A stretch of DNA of 64,000 nt from Papio anubis (lineage: Eukaryota > Chordata > Mammalia > Primates > Cercopithecidae): positions 133,301,937 to 133,365,936 of the forward strand of contig NC_044981.1 in the NCBI RefSeq assembly GCF_008728515.1, given 5' to 3'. The translations under genes and the position numbers were made by a program. How positions within the stretch are numbered: position 1 is the stretch's first letter; each line of letters opens with the position of its first letter. The notes beneath the pieces are model-generated. The model saw nothing but the letters and a program-made list of their open reading frames with translations. It ran no database searches and was not told the DNA's origin. Of this stretch, positions 35,234-48,679 are shown one piece after another.

Positions 35234-38200
35234 CTATAAAGGAGATAGAAAATTTAACATTTTATTTGAGCAATATCAACCACATCTATATCATCATTAA
35301 TACTTCAAGACAAATTTGGTTTAATTCAAGAATTAACATTGACTTTCTCAAGCACTTGCACTATATTTAGCAATTTAATAATTACAGAAACAACATCAAT
35401 AAAATACATTATTAAACTATCCCCCAAAGAGCATGAAAATAATAGCTTGAACACCAATGAAGGCAAACCAATGAAGATAAAAGAGATAAAAATAAATGGA
35501 CATCAAAGATCCATTTGATGTAGTTTTCCATAATCTAGATAAGCAGTTAGTAAATAAAGCAAGATTAAAAAATGCTAAATAACAAAGATATCTAATTAGG
35601 AATCAGATAATTAATTAGAAGCATGTCTAATTTATGGCTCTTTAAGTTTCACTATCCACAGAAACTACTGGGATTTAGACTCATCTGCAAAGTGTTACTG
35701 TGGTAAAATATGGTTGTACATGCAAGTGGAAGGGGATGTTGTACACAGAAGTTGTGGGATCCAGATCCACTATAAATTACATTTTAGACTGGGATGCTAA
35801 GTGTTGTGACAGAGGTATAGTCGTCATGCCTTCTTGCTTTTCTTTTGGGTCTCTCAAGGTACTTTTAATGTGATGAAGATAAGAATTCAGAAATAGATAG
35901 AAAAAAGGAAAGACGAGGAACTTCTCTGTTCAAACTACATTGTTTAGAAAGCAGACAGTAACTCCTTATCTCATTGATCCCCCTCACTACCGCTCCCTTC
36001 TTACGGGTCAAGCTAGGTTTCTTCTGAATTACATGCTTTTCTACCACAGTTCCTTAGATCCAGCCTTTAACTACTTCATATGCATCCTTGATGCATATTG
36101 ACATCAGTTCCTTAAGATGACAGATTTGACCTCTAAACCTTTGTCTGATGTAGGATCCGAATTAGCAAGGGTTTGAAAATGGGCATTTGAACCAATGGGT
36201 TATAAGGAAATTTCTAAATGTTTATTTTTTAGGATGCTGGTTTCTTGGATGTTCCTGGCTCAAATAAATATGACAAATACTGGGTTATACAAAGTTAAAC
36301 ATTTATCTTCTTAATTTTATGAGTGCCCAGATCTTTCGGCATGCTAATATGCAATGCAATGCTCCTAGAGAAGGACATAGAGTGAAAAGTATTTCCCACA
36401 TTTTTTTGACCATGAAATATTATTTTCACTCAACCCATCATCTTTCAGAATCACTGTTCTTTGGAAAACACAGAGAAACATCGAATTCCAAAATTCCCTT
36501 GAATTTTATAGCTCTATCATTTCAAAAAGATCTATCTTCAGTAAAATCAAACACAATTGCCTTATTAAAAGAGGACCAAAATCAAATACACAAACCAATG
36601 AACACTTCAAACCAGACTTAAAAGCGAACAAGAAAAATACCTAAAATAATTGTCCTACTAAATATAGTTAGCATGTTAAGATTTTAAAATTGAATCACCT
36701 TCACACAACTATTTTATTATTTTTGTATACATAATTAGTTTCATACACATATATCTCCTTGACTGGACTGGGGGCTAAAAGAAAATAGATTTATAAAACT
36801 GTTTTCAAGACTTTTTCATACACATTCCTTTTTATCTAGATCTGCAAAGACATTTTCATATGGGGCTGTTGACTGGAAGATGAAAATAGTCTCTTTCTGC
36901 AGACCTGGTGGGTATTTTAATGGTGTCTGAAAATGAGATTCTGCCTCTCTATCACAGGCAAGCTGGTGACTGGAGGTAGTTTTCCTCCTTATCCATGAAT
37001 GAATATATGTATTTTTAGAGACCATTCTAAGAAAAAATGATTAAAGAGCAGCAACACAATTGAATTGAAATTCACTGGCCCAAAAGGTAACTTTGGCAGA
37101 GAGACAGGATGGCATATTTTTACTGACTTAAAGGAAGTACTTTATCCTTCATGAGTGATAGCGATGAAGTGGGTTCTACCAGGAAATGCTAGTAAATGCT
37201 AATGCTTGCTTTTATTTCATGCCCTATTTCTTTTCTTTACAGAATAGAAAAGTAGGCTATTAACACAAAATTTCACAGTTGATGGATTCAGATGTGATTT
37301 ATAAGTAGGTAGGGAAATCAGGATTTTATTAAGTAATATACAGAGTAAGGACTTAACAAATATTTTATAATCAATGCAGAGTTGTTATAAGCTAAGTGTT
37401 TTTACTTTGGCTATTACTCTTTTTTTCTCTTTCTTGATCCACTGAAAATCTAATTGAGTGTTCTCAACTTTGCTTCCTTATTGATGCATTTGGGGGATAG
37501 GGCACACTTGTGTCAGGGACTGTGGTTCTGTAACTGACTCAAAGAAGATGGGGAACACTCCTGAAGGACTGTACGTGAATTTCAAGGGACACTGCTCTTA
37601 CCAACTAGTTGAGAATAATTCTGTAAAACAAGTAATCTGGTCACTGAAAAGGAGCAATGATCCACATTGCTGGAGCCTTATTTCAATTCCCCTCCCATTA
37701 CTCTGTGAACTCTGGTCTTGCTAAAGTCCTCAGGGACCTCCCTATATCCAAACCCAGTGGAGTCCTTTTAATCTTTATCTGAATCCATGTTTATGCAACA
37801 TTTAATGCTGTTAGCATTTCTTTCCTTATAGGAAATTTCTTCTGGCTTCCACAATGTCAAGCTCTCTGGCTTTTTTTTACCTTTCATTCTCAATCTCCTA
37901 CCACGGGATCTATTTTTGAACACTTCTAAAATGTTGATGTTTTATAATATCCCTTCCTTTGCCCACATCTCAGGTTTTAGCCATCTGGGCAAACTCAAGT
38001 TTATATCTACTGACAATGTATTGATGACTTAAAATGTATGTATGCTTGGACCTGATTTTTGCCTAAAAATTCACATTCAACAGGTGAGACACCATCATCT
38101 ATATTTTCCTTGAGTACTTAAAGCTAAACATTCCAAATCAAAATAATTATCATCCGACTCCCAAATCTGTATTACTTAACTTACTTTTTTATTGTTGGTA

Positions 38201-38324
38201 TTATGACCCCCCACCCAATTTACTAAACTAGAGAATCATCCTGACTTCTTCCTCACCGCATCTAATCAATCAACAGCTTCACTAATTTCTTCTCCAAAAT
38301 ACCTTTAATATCTGTTCTACTTTT

Positions 38325-39100
38325 AAAACAGTTTTACTGAGGAATAATTAACATGCTATAATTTAAACCATGTTTATAGCATGCAATTTAACAACTACAT
38401 GCTTTAGGAGATATGTATACACCTGTGGAACCACCACCACACTCAATGAACATATCCATCACCCCGGAAGTTTCTTTATGCTCATTTGTAATCCCTCCTT
38501 TTTGCCTTTTCCTACATATGCCATTCACAAGTAGCATCCCTCTGCTTTCTGTGACTATAGATTAGTTTACATTTTCCATGTAATTTTATACAAATGTACT
38601 CTTTTTGTCTGCCTAAATTTGCCTTTTTTTTGGTCTGTCTATTTAGATATTCATACATTTTGTACCTATATTAATACTTTCTTGTTTTTTATTGCTGACT
38701 GGTATTCCATAGTATGAGTATACCACAATTTATCTATATCTATTTACCTGCTGATGGATATTTGAGTTGTTTACAGTTTTTAAGTAACACAGATAAAAGT
38801 AATGTGAGCATTCTGATACAAGTCTTTGTGTAAAAATATGCTTTCATGTGTCTTGGGTGAATAATTAGGAGTGAAATGACTGGTTTGTATGGAAGATGTG
38901 TATTTAGTCTTTTAAGAAATGGCCAACCTCTTCCAATGTTATCCTACTTTATATCCTCAGCAGCAGTGTATGAGTTCCAGTGTCTCCACCTTCTGCCAGC
39001 ACTGAGTATGGCCAGTCTTTTTAATTTCAGTCATTCTAATAACTGTGTAGTGGTATCATATGGTGGATTTATTCTGCATTTCTTTGATGTCAACTGACAC
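38325..39100 (-). mobile_element. Old L1 (L1M) 3' region
   Basis: Reverse-strand L1M cues: TTTTACTGAGGAATAATTAA, GGAACCACCACCACACTCAA, CTGATGGATATTTGAGTTGT and GGAGTGAAATGACTGGTTTG. No open frame of note. Confidence 0.75.
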
Positions 39101-39119
39101 CTCGACTAATATACTTAAG

Positions 39120-39560
39120 TCGAAATTACCCTGTCACATCTCTACTTAAAATCGAGTTCATCAAGATGAACTGCAAACTCCTCCACATAGTTTAAACAGC
39201 TTCCTGTGATCTGGCCCTTGCCAACGTGCCCAGCATTATCTTCTATCACTCTTTTGAAATGTAAACTCCAGTAATTCAAACTGATTGCAACATCTGCTCA
39301 AATAATCCATGTTTTTATACATCTTTATCTTTTCATATGATGCTTTTTGGCCTGGATCGCCCTGCAACTGCTTCCATCTCTCCTACCCCCACAACCAAAA
39401 AAACGCCTTAGGGCTCAGGTAGTGCCTTATTTCTCTCCCTCCATAGTATCTCCCTTGGTATTTACTGTATCCTAACGATACGGTAATTTGCTACTTGTGC
39501 AGCAGGTAAGTCACTCAAGGGTGATCCAGCATAGTATCTGATGTATAGTTGGTATTTAAT
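39120..39560 (+). repeat. L2 remnant
   Basis: TGCAAACTCCTCCACATAGT, TCCTGTGATCTGGCCCTTGC and TTGGTATTTAATAAATGTG follow the L2 3' consensus order. Confidence 0.65.
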
Positions 39561-40784
39561 AAATGTGTCCTATAAGAGCTACTCTTATCAAAGCAGGTAG
39601 TAAGTAAATTCAGATTTTACTGCTTTAAGTGTGATCTTTGGATATGCTACTGCAGGTCAAGGACCATATGCTTGTAATCTATTGAGATTACATTTTTCAA
39701 CTTTATATAAGAAGTCTGCATTTTTCTTTTGTGAATTATTTGTTTGTAATATTTGCTTTTCCCATTGAGGCTTCAATGCTTTTCTTTTTATAAGGAAAAA
39801 TTAATACATATTAACTGACCTGCTATAGTAATAAAATACTTTAAAAGTATCAGAGAAAATATATTGGATATATGAGAATGCATGTGGAAAAACAGAACAG
39901 CTATAGTTTTATTATAATAAAAAATTTCATCTGTTTGATTTGAGAAATTTGTGGGGAGACACCAGAAATAATAGAGAATGGGTAATAACCATGGGCAGGA
40001 GAAGGTAGATGTTCCCAGTCTAATTTGAGAATCAAAATTCTGAACAACTGAACTTCATAGGACTTAATTTCTTTTTAATGGTGACACCAGAGAGATACAT
40101 TAGAGAAGTAAGGAGGATGACTCATGTCATTAACACCCAAAATAAAAGTGAGAATGACTGCTTGGTGCATTTGACAGGAATATTCAGAAAGGCAAAAAGC
40201 AATGTGAGTCTAGAGTCAATTTGAAAACCAAGGAGAAGACTTAAAAATGAGAAGATATCAGCCAACTGTGTCAAAAGCATTGAACTAGAAACCAGAAATG
40301 GAACAGAAGATACTGAGTAGGCTGGGATAAAGGAAAGTTCTTTCTGATTTCTGGACCACAGAGTAGTAAAAGTAACAGTAACAGTAGCTCTAGTAAAATC
40401 TGGAAAAATTAGACCTATTGGGGGAAGAACTTTCTGAATTGATGGAATGTTGGAGTTACAGTAAACCTAAAACATATTTTTAACTACTTTCAAATTTATA
40501 TAATTCTGTAACTTGACCTTTGACTAACATTGATTCAGAGCACAGATCTTTTGGTTATTTGTTTTATTGGATAGAATAAAAGTTGAGATAACAGACTGAT
40601 CATGGAAATTAGCATTTCCAAGGTGACCATTTATAAAAATTGTTCTCCTAAGTTGTTGAATCATTTTATCCCTGTTTGTTACACTATACATTAACCAAGC
40701 ATCTTATTATCTTTAGAGTTTATAGCATTAGCCAATTCAGAATTCAGCCTAGTGTTTTCAATGTCTTTATTTTTCTTATTTTAA

Positions 40785-41510
40785 AATTTTAGATTCAGGG
40801 GGTGCATATGCAGGTTTGTTACACGGATATATTGCACAAGAGTGAAATTTGGGCTTCTAGTGGATCCATCACCCCCACAGTGAACATTGTACCCAAGAGA
40901 CTTTTTTTTTTTTTTTTTTTTTTGAGATGGAGTCTCGCTCTGTTGCCCAGGCTGGAGCTCCTATCTTGGCTCACTGCAAGCTCTGCCTCCTGGGTTCACA
41001 CCCATTCTCCTGCCTCAGCCTCCCAAGTAGCTGGGACTACAGGCGCCTGCCACCACTCCCGGCTAATTTTTTTGTATTTTTAGTAGAGATGGAGTTTCAC
41101 CATGTTAGCCAGGATGGTCTCGATCTCCAGACCTTGTGATCCACCCGCCTTGGCCTCCCAAAGTGTTGGGATTACAGGCGTGAGCCACCGCGCTCAGCCC
41201 AATAGGTGATTTTTAAACTTTGACCCCTTTTCCTCCTTCCACCCTTTTGGAGTCCACAGTGTCTATTGTTTCCACCTTCACGTCAATGTGTATCCATTGT
41301 TTAGCTTCTCACCTTGTAAGTGAGAACACGTGGTATTTGATTTTCTGTTTCTGAGTTATTTCACTTAGGATAATGACCTCCAGCTCCATTCATGTTGCTG
41401 CAAAAGACATGATTTCCTTCTTTTTTTATAGCTGCATATTATTCCATGGTGTATATGTACCACATTTGTTCTCAATCATCTGTTGATGGACATTTAGGTT
41501 GTCTTTTTTT
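40785..41510 (-). mobile_element. L1 3' end (primate age) split by an Alu
   Basis: Reverse-strand L1: GCATATGCAGGTTTGTTACA, CATTGTACCCAA before the Alu, then CCAATAGGTGATTTTTAAAC, TAAGTGAGAACACGTGGTAT and CCATTCATGTTGCTGCAAAA after it. The Alu occupies 40902-41198. Confidence 0.85.
40902..41198 (-). mobile_element. Alu inserted in L1 (AluY-like)
   Basis: Poly-T at 40902-40922, GAGATGGAGTCTCGCTCTG, and right end GTGAGCCACCGCGCTCAGC. Low divergence suggests a younger copy. A short gap lies near 40956, where the AGTGCAGTGGCG motif is missing. Confidence 0.92.
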
Positions 41511-41669
41511 CTTTTATAATGCATATCCATCTTTTCCTTCTTTCTTCAAATCTATTATTTTACTACTATAGAAGAGAAGTTGGTGGGGAGACACTAGGCT
41601 CACCAGACTCTGTAGCATCCTACATTGCTACACATCTCCAAACTGCTGCTAAAGAAACTTTACTAAAGC

Positions 41670-41830
41670 ACAAATCTTATGATATCACACTCTTTCTTAA
41701 AACTCGTAGTGTTCTCTGTATCCCTGTAGCTTTCAGGATAAAGTTGAAACTCACTCACTTAGCTCATATGTCCTCTTATGCACTGGTTCTGTCATCACTT
41801 GGCCCCTACTGACAAATTCCTGCCAACATT
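41670..41830 (+). repeat. L2 remnant
   Basis: CTTTCAGGATAAAGTTGAAA and TGTCATCACTTGGCCCCTAC match the L2 3' region. Confidence 0.6.
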
Positions 41831-42359
41831 CATCCATGTAGGCTATGTATTCACTTGTAGTTACTAAAGCATTCGCCAGAGTGTGTTCAGCAGAATGCTA
41901 GTAATACAGGAATGGAAGGATTTCTCTGATTAAATAAATTTGGGAAATGCTGGGTTAAACAGCGAAACATTCTTCTTATTGAACAACTAACTACACAGAG
42001 CTTCTGACATGCAAATGTGCCTTGTGCCTCTCTTACACAGGAACAATGTATGCAGCAGCACTCCAAAATAAAGAATTGTAAAGCCAGTTTTTGTCCCATA
42101 TGAGGGGTTTCTCTAGAGTTTCCTGTTGGAAATGCAGCTGGAAAAGGATGTGTTATGCTCTCTGATGACTCCAGGCTTTCACACGACTTTCACTACTCTG
42201 AAATGTCCATACATGCTTTTCATCCAGCTAACTCCTCATCCAGCTTGTGCCTCAGGGGCACTCCAGTGGAAACTGACCTGTCTGTTTGACTCAAGTGTCT
42301 CTCTTCTGAGATTGCTAGCTGGCTACACACATCTCTATCACAGCAATTAGCTCTCTAAC

Positions 42360-42490
42360 CTCTAACCATTGATACTTGTCTATCTCCCCAATTTGATGCA
42401 AGTTCCTTGAAGGCAAGAACTTAGAACTTCATTTAGTTCTTACATGGAACTTAGAAGGTGCTTGGCAGATATGTATTAAATGCAGCAATG
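42360..42490 (+). repeat. L2 3'-end remnant
   Basis: GCAAGTTCCTTGAAGGCAAG and GGTGCTTGGCAGATATGTAT fit the L2 tail. Confidence 0.6.
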
Positions 42491-43301
42491 AAAGACGGTA
42501 CAAAGTTAAATTTAAATTTTCATGAAATGTCACATTGGCATTGGCAACATTAATTAAGTCTGTTTATATTAGCAGAAGTAACGAAGTTTCATTTGCAGAT
42601 ATTGGTAATGCCATACTACACAGAATTAGTGCAATTATATACTTAAAAAGCAATAGTATGACACTCGGAACTAATAGACTTGGATTTCTGTCTTGGTTGT
42701 GAGATCTTTTATATATATGTCTGTGACTACATAAAGTTTGAGTGTGTATTTTACTTTCTCTAACACTGGAACAAAATACCTGCTTATGTGATCAGATAAA
42801 ACAACATTTGGGGAAGTGTTTTAAAATGTCTCCGAATCATAACCATGTCATGTTACTATTGATCAATCATTTACTTGCACGCATACAAATGTTTGGCAAT
42901 TTAAATGAGCAAAGAACTGATAACTATGCCCTACCACCCCTACAGATTCCATTGTGGGCCGCTTTAAAGGAAACATCTTGACAGAATAGGGAGAAAAGAA
43001 AAGCACTCAACATTTTTCAAACATATTACAGGATATAATTTTGCAACTTGTAAGACAGTTTTATGCTTTCAAATTAAGCTCTCCGTTTCAAAAGAAAATG
43101 ATAGAGAAGCATTTGGCTCTTCAATCAGTCATGTTTAACCCAAATCACCTATAATCTAAGCCAAAAAAATGACTGTATCAATTTTTCACTGAACCCGTGA
43201 GTAGCTAAAATGATAGACGGAGTCTTCCTCTTGATCGGGTACATGTGCACTCTGGATTGCATGATTAAGGCCCATATTGCATTATTACTGTAAAAACTCA
43301 C

Positions 43302-43446
43302 CTTGTTTTTGAATTCTTGACAGGGTGAATGATTTCCATTTTCCATCATTATGGTTTTGATTGCTGACAACAGAAGCCATTCCTGAACCCAGATCATAAC
43401 TGACTTTTATGTGCCCATCAGTGAGCTCCACACTCATGAAATCTCT
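43302..43446 (-). CDS. LAMA2: LAMA2 window exon 7: LG2 core
   Basis: A 145-base exon of 48 codons plus one base of an alanine codon; acceptor TTAATAG, donor GTGAGT. It encodes RDFMSVELTDGHIKVSYDLG, SGMASVVSNQNHNDGKWKSF and TLSRIQKQ. The YDLGSG turn and the NDGKWKSF strand are diagnostic of LG folds. No substitutions against the remembered human sequence were noticed. Confidence 0.96.
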
Positions 43447-44119
43447 CTATTAATAGAGTAAACATACACCAGTGATTAGATACACAGAGAAATAGATGAG
43501 TGTTCGCTTTTTTGTGGGGTTTATATTAGGATCTTGTGGCTAAATTGCTGAATATGTCGCTCTGCTACAGAAATCCATTCTGAAAATAGAATTGGTGTTA
43601 CTGTTTTCTGAATTTCTGTGGTTGTGAAATTATGATGCAAATGGTCACAACCAAATTTCTAAGACATACCCTTTTGTTACAGTAGTAAAATGTGAGTTCA
43701 TTTGAAAACATATTAAGTGAACCAAAAGGTATGTTCCCTGAAAGAATTCATTAAGAAATACTGACCAGAAAACAATGAGGCCAAAGAATATTTAGAATCC
43801 CCTTTTCAACTTAGGTCTCTGAAAGAAGATTAAGGAAGCATTTTGCTGCTGCATGGCTCCATGCTGGGAAAAATTATTACCGGATGTATTGCTTAAAGGA
43901 TTATGTGGGGAGCTGTACTGAAAATAAATAGTAATTAAATTGTATCTGTGATTAAAGTTATTAGTGAAAATACATAAGCACTATCTGTATCACCCATTCT
44001 TGGCTGCCAGACAGCCATCCCAAGCTTTTTAGAAAATAACTGATAATTTTACCAATAACTGATAAAAGAAGCAAACACATTTTCAATCATGGAAACTCTG
44101 CTATGCACATGATCTTTAC
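43447..44119 (-). other. LAMA2: LAMA2 short intron
   Basis: A 673-base intron between the two LG2 core exons. I see no repeat or other recognisable feature. Confidence 0.8.
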
Positions 44120-44282
44120 CAGGTCTCGTGTGGCAAGATACATCAGGAGAGCACTCGAAGAAAATGTTCTGAACTTGAACATGACGGTGGAGATGTTGGG
44201 GTACCAGCGAATGGGGCGGCTGACCAATGCATAACCTTCTCCATCAAACTGAATAGTCCCCTCACTGTCTTCCACCTGAGGA
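44120..44282 (-). CDS. LAMA2: LAMA2 window exon 6: start of LG2
   Basis: A 163-base exon: one base completing serine, then 54 codons; acceptor CTTCTCAG, donor GTAAAG. It encodes PQVEDSEGTIQFDGEGYALV, RPIRWYPNISTVMFKFRTFS and LLMYLATRDL. This is the N-terminal half of the second LG domain, with the FDGEGYA opening strand and an NIS glycosylation sequon. The frame passes without a break into RDFMSVEL in the next exon. Confidence 0.96.
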
Positions 44283-44789
44283 CTGAGAAGGAGACATTTC
44301 ACGTGAATCAGATCATATCTATTTGGTCTGTCATTATTCAACACATCATTGAAGAGCAGTGAGATTATAGGCTGTTGTAGGGTAGGAAATATCTTAAATA
44401 CATCTTCGTTCCATCCACATATCTCCATCTCTACTGCCACCGTGCTACAATAACTAAAAACCATCTCTCACCTTTCATGAGGTGTGCAATAACTAAGTCA
44501 TCAGTTTTTTTAAGTGCTTTATGTTTTGTAGAAGTACTTGGTAGTAGATAGTTATATTGAAGCCTAAGGGTGTCTTAGTGGTATTTGGGCAAAGTGGTGG
44601 GGTTTCTGGATGGGCTGAGAATACATTATTACATTTCTTTTATATAGGATCCTTACTCTCAATATTTGCCTTCCAACAAGTTTTTCTGAAACAAATTAGA
44701 TTCAGACAATGAAGGAGGCCTGTATTTATTTGTATGTTTTTTATCTGTCTGCTTCACTAAAATGTAAATTTCATGAGACCATCTAAGAG

Positions 44790-44890
44790 ATTATGGGCTG
44801 GGTCCCATGTCAGGCACAAACTCAAAACATCTAGTACATACAGTACAGTACTTGGATCCTAGAATCCAGTTGATGTTTGTGGAATGAAAA
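44790..44890 (+). repeat. L2 3'-end remnant
   Basis: The order GGGTCCCATGTCAGGCACAA then GTTGATGTTTGTGGAATGAA resembles the L2 tail. Tentative. Confidence 0.4.
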
Positions 44891-46399
44891 AGATTTTAGT
44901 ATAGCAAATTGCCTCACAAAGAATATATGTCTAATCAATATTGGGTGCATAATTAATGAATATCTAAGATAAGTCTTGTGAATACAACATCTAAAATATT
45001 TTTTCCAAACATGAGGCTATTTTTATGTATCTCTCTATCTACCTATCTATCTGTCTGATGTTACTACGATTGTGGAGATATCTGCAGGAAAGAGTTGTGG
45101 GCTGGGAGTGGCTAAACACAGAGCTGTAGATCCCCCCACTTCATTTAATTCATTAGCAAACACTAGGAGAAGCAAGATAAGTCTGGCTTTGAATTGGTGA
45201 CTATGGGATGAGAAAAAATATGAGTCCTTCAAGGTATATACTGTAATATTTTGACATAGAATAGAATTATCCTATTCATTCTGAATACATTTACTAAAAA
45301 AAAAGCCCTACTCTTTCATAATTAATAAACACTAAGCTTCTTAACTTGCCTTTTGTTTCTCTTTTGAACCTTGATGTCTGGTAAAGTTAGTACAGATTAA
45401 TTATGCTATTTTGGAGCAACTATGTTCTTCCACATGTAACTCTAGTTAACAAGAACTAGGTGACTATTGGGGCTTAGTCTATTAAAATATCATTTCAATG
45501 CTCAACTAACTACATTTTACTTGTAGCAGCTTTTTTTCCCCCTTACTTTAATCTTAATGTGAATTTTAGAAGTGTGAGAAAAATAAGATACACTTTCAAA
45601 AATATCTTTGACAGATTACTCTTTCTAAAGCATAACAACAATTTCATCTCTTCTACTGACTATTGAATAAATGCAAATTTCTAAAACTGACATTCTAAGG
45701 TCTTTATGACATTTTCTTAGTCTACCTCTTTTAGCCTCATTTTTACATCTTCTCCATAAAATCACTCCTGCTCTTTAGTAGGAATGATTGCTCTTTATGT
45801 TCAAATGTGATAAGTGTTTTCCTGAAAACAACAAATAAATGAACAAACACACACCAGGAGTTCTATAAAAATTATTCTAACAAATAACGGGGCTTATGGG
45901 AAAATAGGGTTGGGGCCGACTGCTAAAAACTTACACAACTATGTAATTAGAGAACTCACAAAACAATAACAATCCTGATCAAAGTATTAGCACAGCTCAA
46001 AATGACACACTAAAACATTAAAAAATATAGGATTATTTCAGTATACATATCACTTCACCTTAAAAGGAAAATGCGAAGGTAGTTTGATGACAACGGGTAA
46101 GAGAAGGGTTGACACTGCCAACTGTTAGCAATGGGGCAAAAATGCACAATGACAGAAAAGACGTGGACCATGAACATTTCCAAGATAGAGTGCTTGGCCA
46201 AATCATGCAGAAGGCAGGCATGTGGGTGAATGGGCACTGTGGACAGGCTGTGTTGTGGCACGGTACTTTGAGGTTGGTGTCTTCAGCTATGTTGGTTTAC
46301 TTTGCATTCAGCTACCGTTATGGGGTAGAGAAGAAATCATGATTATGCTGGGAAGAACTGTGTATGAACCTATGTGGCCACTGCATCTTACCCAAATCA

Positions 46400-46790
46400 T
46401 TCTCCCATTTGCCAGTCCTGTATGATTGGATTCACACTTGTTCTTTTCTAAAAACACTCCAGCTTCCCACTCTTCCTCCCTTTGCTCTTACTGGTTTCAG
46501 GAACTAGAATGTTCTTCACATTTCATCTGCTGTCTCCTCTTTTTGGACTCTTACCTCAGGTCAAGACCCATTTCAAACATCACCTCCTCCATGAAGCAGA
46601 TCATGATGCCCTTAATCTGATGTGGGCAATCATAGTATACTCTGAATATGTCTTTTTAAAGGGATTTGTATTACGTCTGATATTTGAAATATTTAATATT
46701 TGTCTTTTCCTCCCTTCTTGGTGATGTCTCTTCATGGCCAGGACTAGGCTGTATTCATTCTAGTATCAAGAAGTTGTAAGTGTGAATCTC
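46400..46790 (+). repeat. L2 remnant
   Basis: CTTACCTCAGGTCAAGACCC, ATCACCTCCTCCATGAAGCA and TTCATGGCCAGGACTAGGCT follow the L2 3' consensus. Open frames here come from the repeat. Confidence 0.65.
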
Positions 46791-48256
46791 TGCAACCTAC
46801 AAAACACCCTATGTATATACAGGAATACTCTTATCAGAAATTAGCATAATGCTTTATATGTTGAAGCGCAAAATCTTTGCAGAATTGTTAATTAGTGATG
46901 TTCAGTCTCACATGACATGCACTGCTGAATGGATATTTAAATGCCTTAGATGTTTTGTTGATAATAGGCTTTTGAAAATCCTACTTAGAAGTTTACCAAA
47001 AAAATGCTTAGGGAAAAGTTGGTGTTTGTTTATGAGTAGCAGAATATTGATATGGGCTTCATTGTCTTTCATGTATTGAAAGAATTTTACAGACAACCTT
47101 CCATGTTAGATTTTGTTGAAGATTATTGACAAAATCATCTTAAACAATGAATGGGTCAGGCTTTCAAACTATCCTCAATTTCATGTTGACAAGTCCATGA
47201 TGTCAAAAAGAAAACAAAGAGTTGGAAGTTAAGACTTTTAGACGGATAATATTTTGGGGCTATTTTCTTCTATAAAACTGTAGAGATGTAGAGAAGGAAA
47301 TGTGACGTGTACTCTGCTAGGATTTGGGTCCTACAAACATATGTATGTCCTTTAAATGGAAAATAACACAAACTCCTTAGCACTTAATGGTTTCTGAGTT
47401 GCTGTTATGACATGTTAAGTCTGCAGGTATTTAAAGTATGTTTTATCGTTTTAATTTAATATAATAAAATTGCTTTAGGCTTGGGTGATCAGTGGGCTCT
47501 AAGCTTTTTATGCTGAGAAATCCTCTACTTCTAGCTAAATATTTTATATCCTCTATTCATTTTTATATAAAAATGTTTATTCTCTACACATGCTTAGTAT
47601 GATAGGATGTTAAATATTTTCAAATTCCTATTCATTCTACCCTCTATCTTATAATTGAGGACATGTATTAGGAACTTTCCTCCTGGACTATCTCGGCCCC
47701 TTGTTCTCCTTCTCTCTTGAAGCAGAATCATTAAATCCCATAGGTTTCCACTTGAAGCACTTGTAGGATCCTATGTGTCAATAAAAAAAACCCATAAAAC
47801 CTGGGCTGGGGTTCTAATTTTGTTATAAACATAAATAGAGTGAATTCATGCTCAGCAAGACCTGAAACTTAATCAGTTTGGGGAAAGCTCTCTTTAGGAA
47901 AAAAAAAAAATTGTAACAATGAGTTACTCACAGACACTAAAACCCCCCTCGACATGAAGGAACACTGGAGTGGAAACTTAACTGATTGTAGTCAAAATTT
48001 CTTACCTTTGCAAATTTTATAAAAACATATGACTATGCAAATGTACTGCTAGTGTACCTCCCAGGGCTTGAAATATGCCTACGCAAATGCAGGCAGAGAC
48101 TTGAAGATTCATTAGTTTTGGGGTAATTCCACCTCTGAGCATAATCATTTCAAACCTGCTCTACATCATCCACATGATAATAGAATATTATGCAATAAAA
48201 ATTGAAGTTTTTATTATGCACAGGACAGATCTGGGAGAGTCCTCATCTCAACTAAC

Positions 48257-48381
48257 CTTACAGTGCATCCTTTGCAGTCACCTTCTTTTTCTCGGAAATT
48301 CCACAGACCTATAGGTTTGTTGTCAAAGTATGTTTCTCCCATGCAGCCGGTGAATGTAATCACACGTACAGCATCAGCCTT
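48257..48381 (-). CDS. LAMA2: LAMA2 window exon 5: LG1 end with disulfide cysteines
   Basis: A 125-base exon of 41 codons plus two bases of a serine codon; acceptor TTCTGCAG. It encodes KADAVRVITFTGCMGETYFD, then KPIGLWNFREKEGDCKGCTV. The GC of TGCM and the GDCKGC pair are the conserved cysteines closing LG1. Only the donor GTTAGT keeps the reading frame into SPQVED of the next exon. A better-looking GTAAGG lies five bases upstream, inside the exon. Confidence 0.95.
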
Positions 48382-48679
48382 CTGCAGAAAGAAATACCGT
48401 ATTTGTTAGAATTTGGAATTTCACAAATAATCTTGGTTTATCCATGAGAGTTATCAGCAGAAGCTAAAGTGATCATTATCCATTCTTTCTGATATTTTGG
48501 CATATGTACATATTCATCTTTTCATCATATTATATCTATATCCTTAGAGCTACTCCAGGATGAGTCTACAACAGGGGAAAAGCTCAACTATGTAATCAAT
48601 GAATGCTGATTACATTTTGCTATACCAGTTTTCATCATCAGTAAATAAACACTTCCTAGCTTCTTACTTTAGGTGAGCT

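Larger units (their letters stand above)
35234..43301 (-). other. LAMA2: LAMA2 8 kb intron
   Basis: In plus-strand order: an ancient repeat-like C/T-rich segment (about 37650-38320), an L1M 3' part (38325-39100), an L2 remnant (39120-39560), an L1 split by an Alu (40785-41510) and two L2 pieces (41670-41830, 42360-42490). An exact AP-1 palindrome ATGACTCAT sits at 40117-40125. From 35234 to about 37650 I recognise nothing. Confidence 0.75.
44283..48256 (-). other. LAMA2: LAMA2 intron
   Basis: A 4.0 kb intron. It contains an L2 3'-end remnant (about 44790-44890), a short imperfect CTAT tract (45028-45056) and a longer L2 segment (about 46400-46790). The interval 46050-46400 is open for short stretches on both strands but matches nothing I know. 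The rest appears unique and AT-rich. Confidence 0.75.

Noticed and set aside
46055..46400. Overlapping short open frames, possible processed pseudogene
   Set aside because: I tried to match it to small mitochondrial proteins and other common retrocopies without success. No A tail or target duplication is evident.
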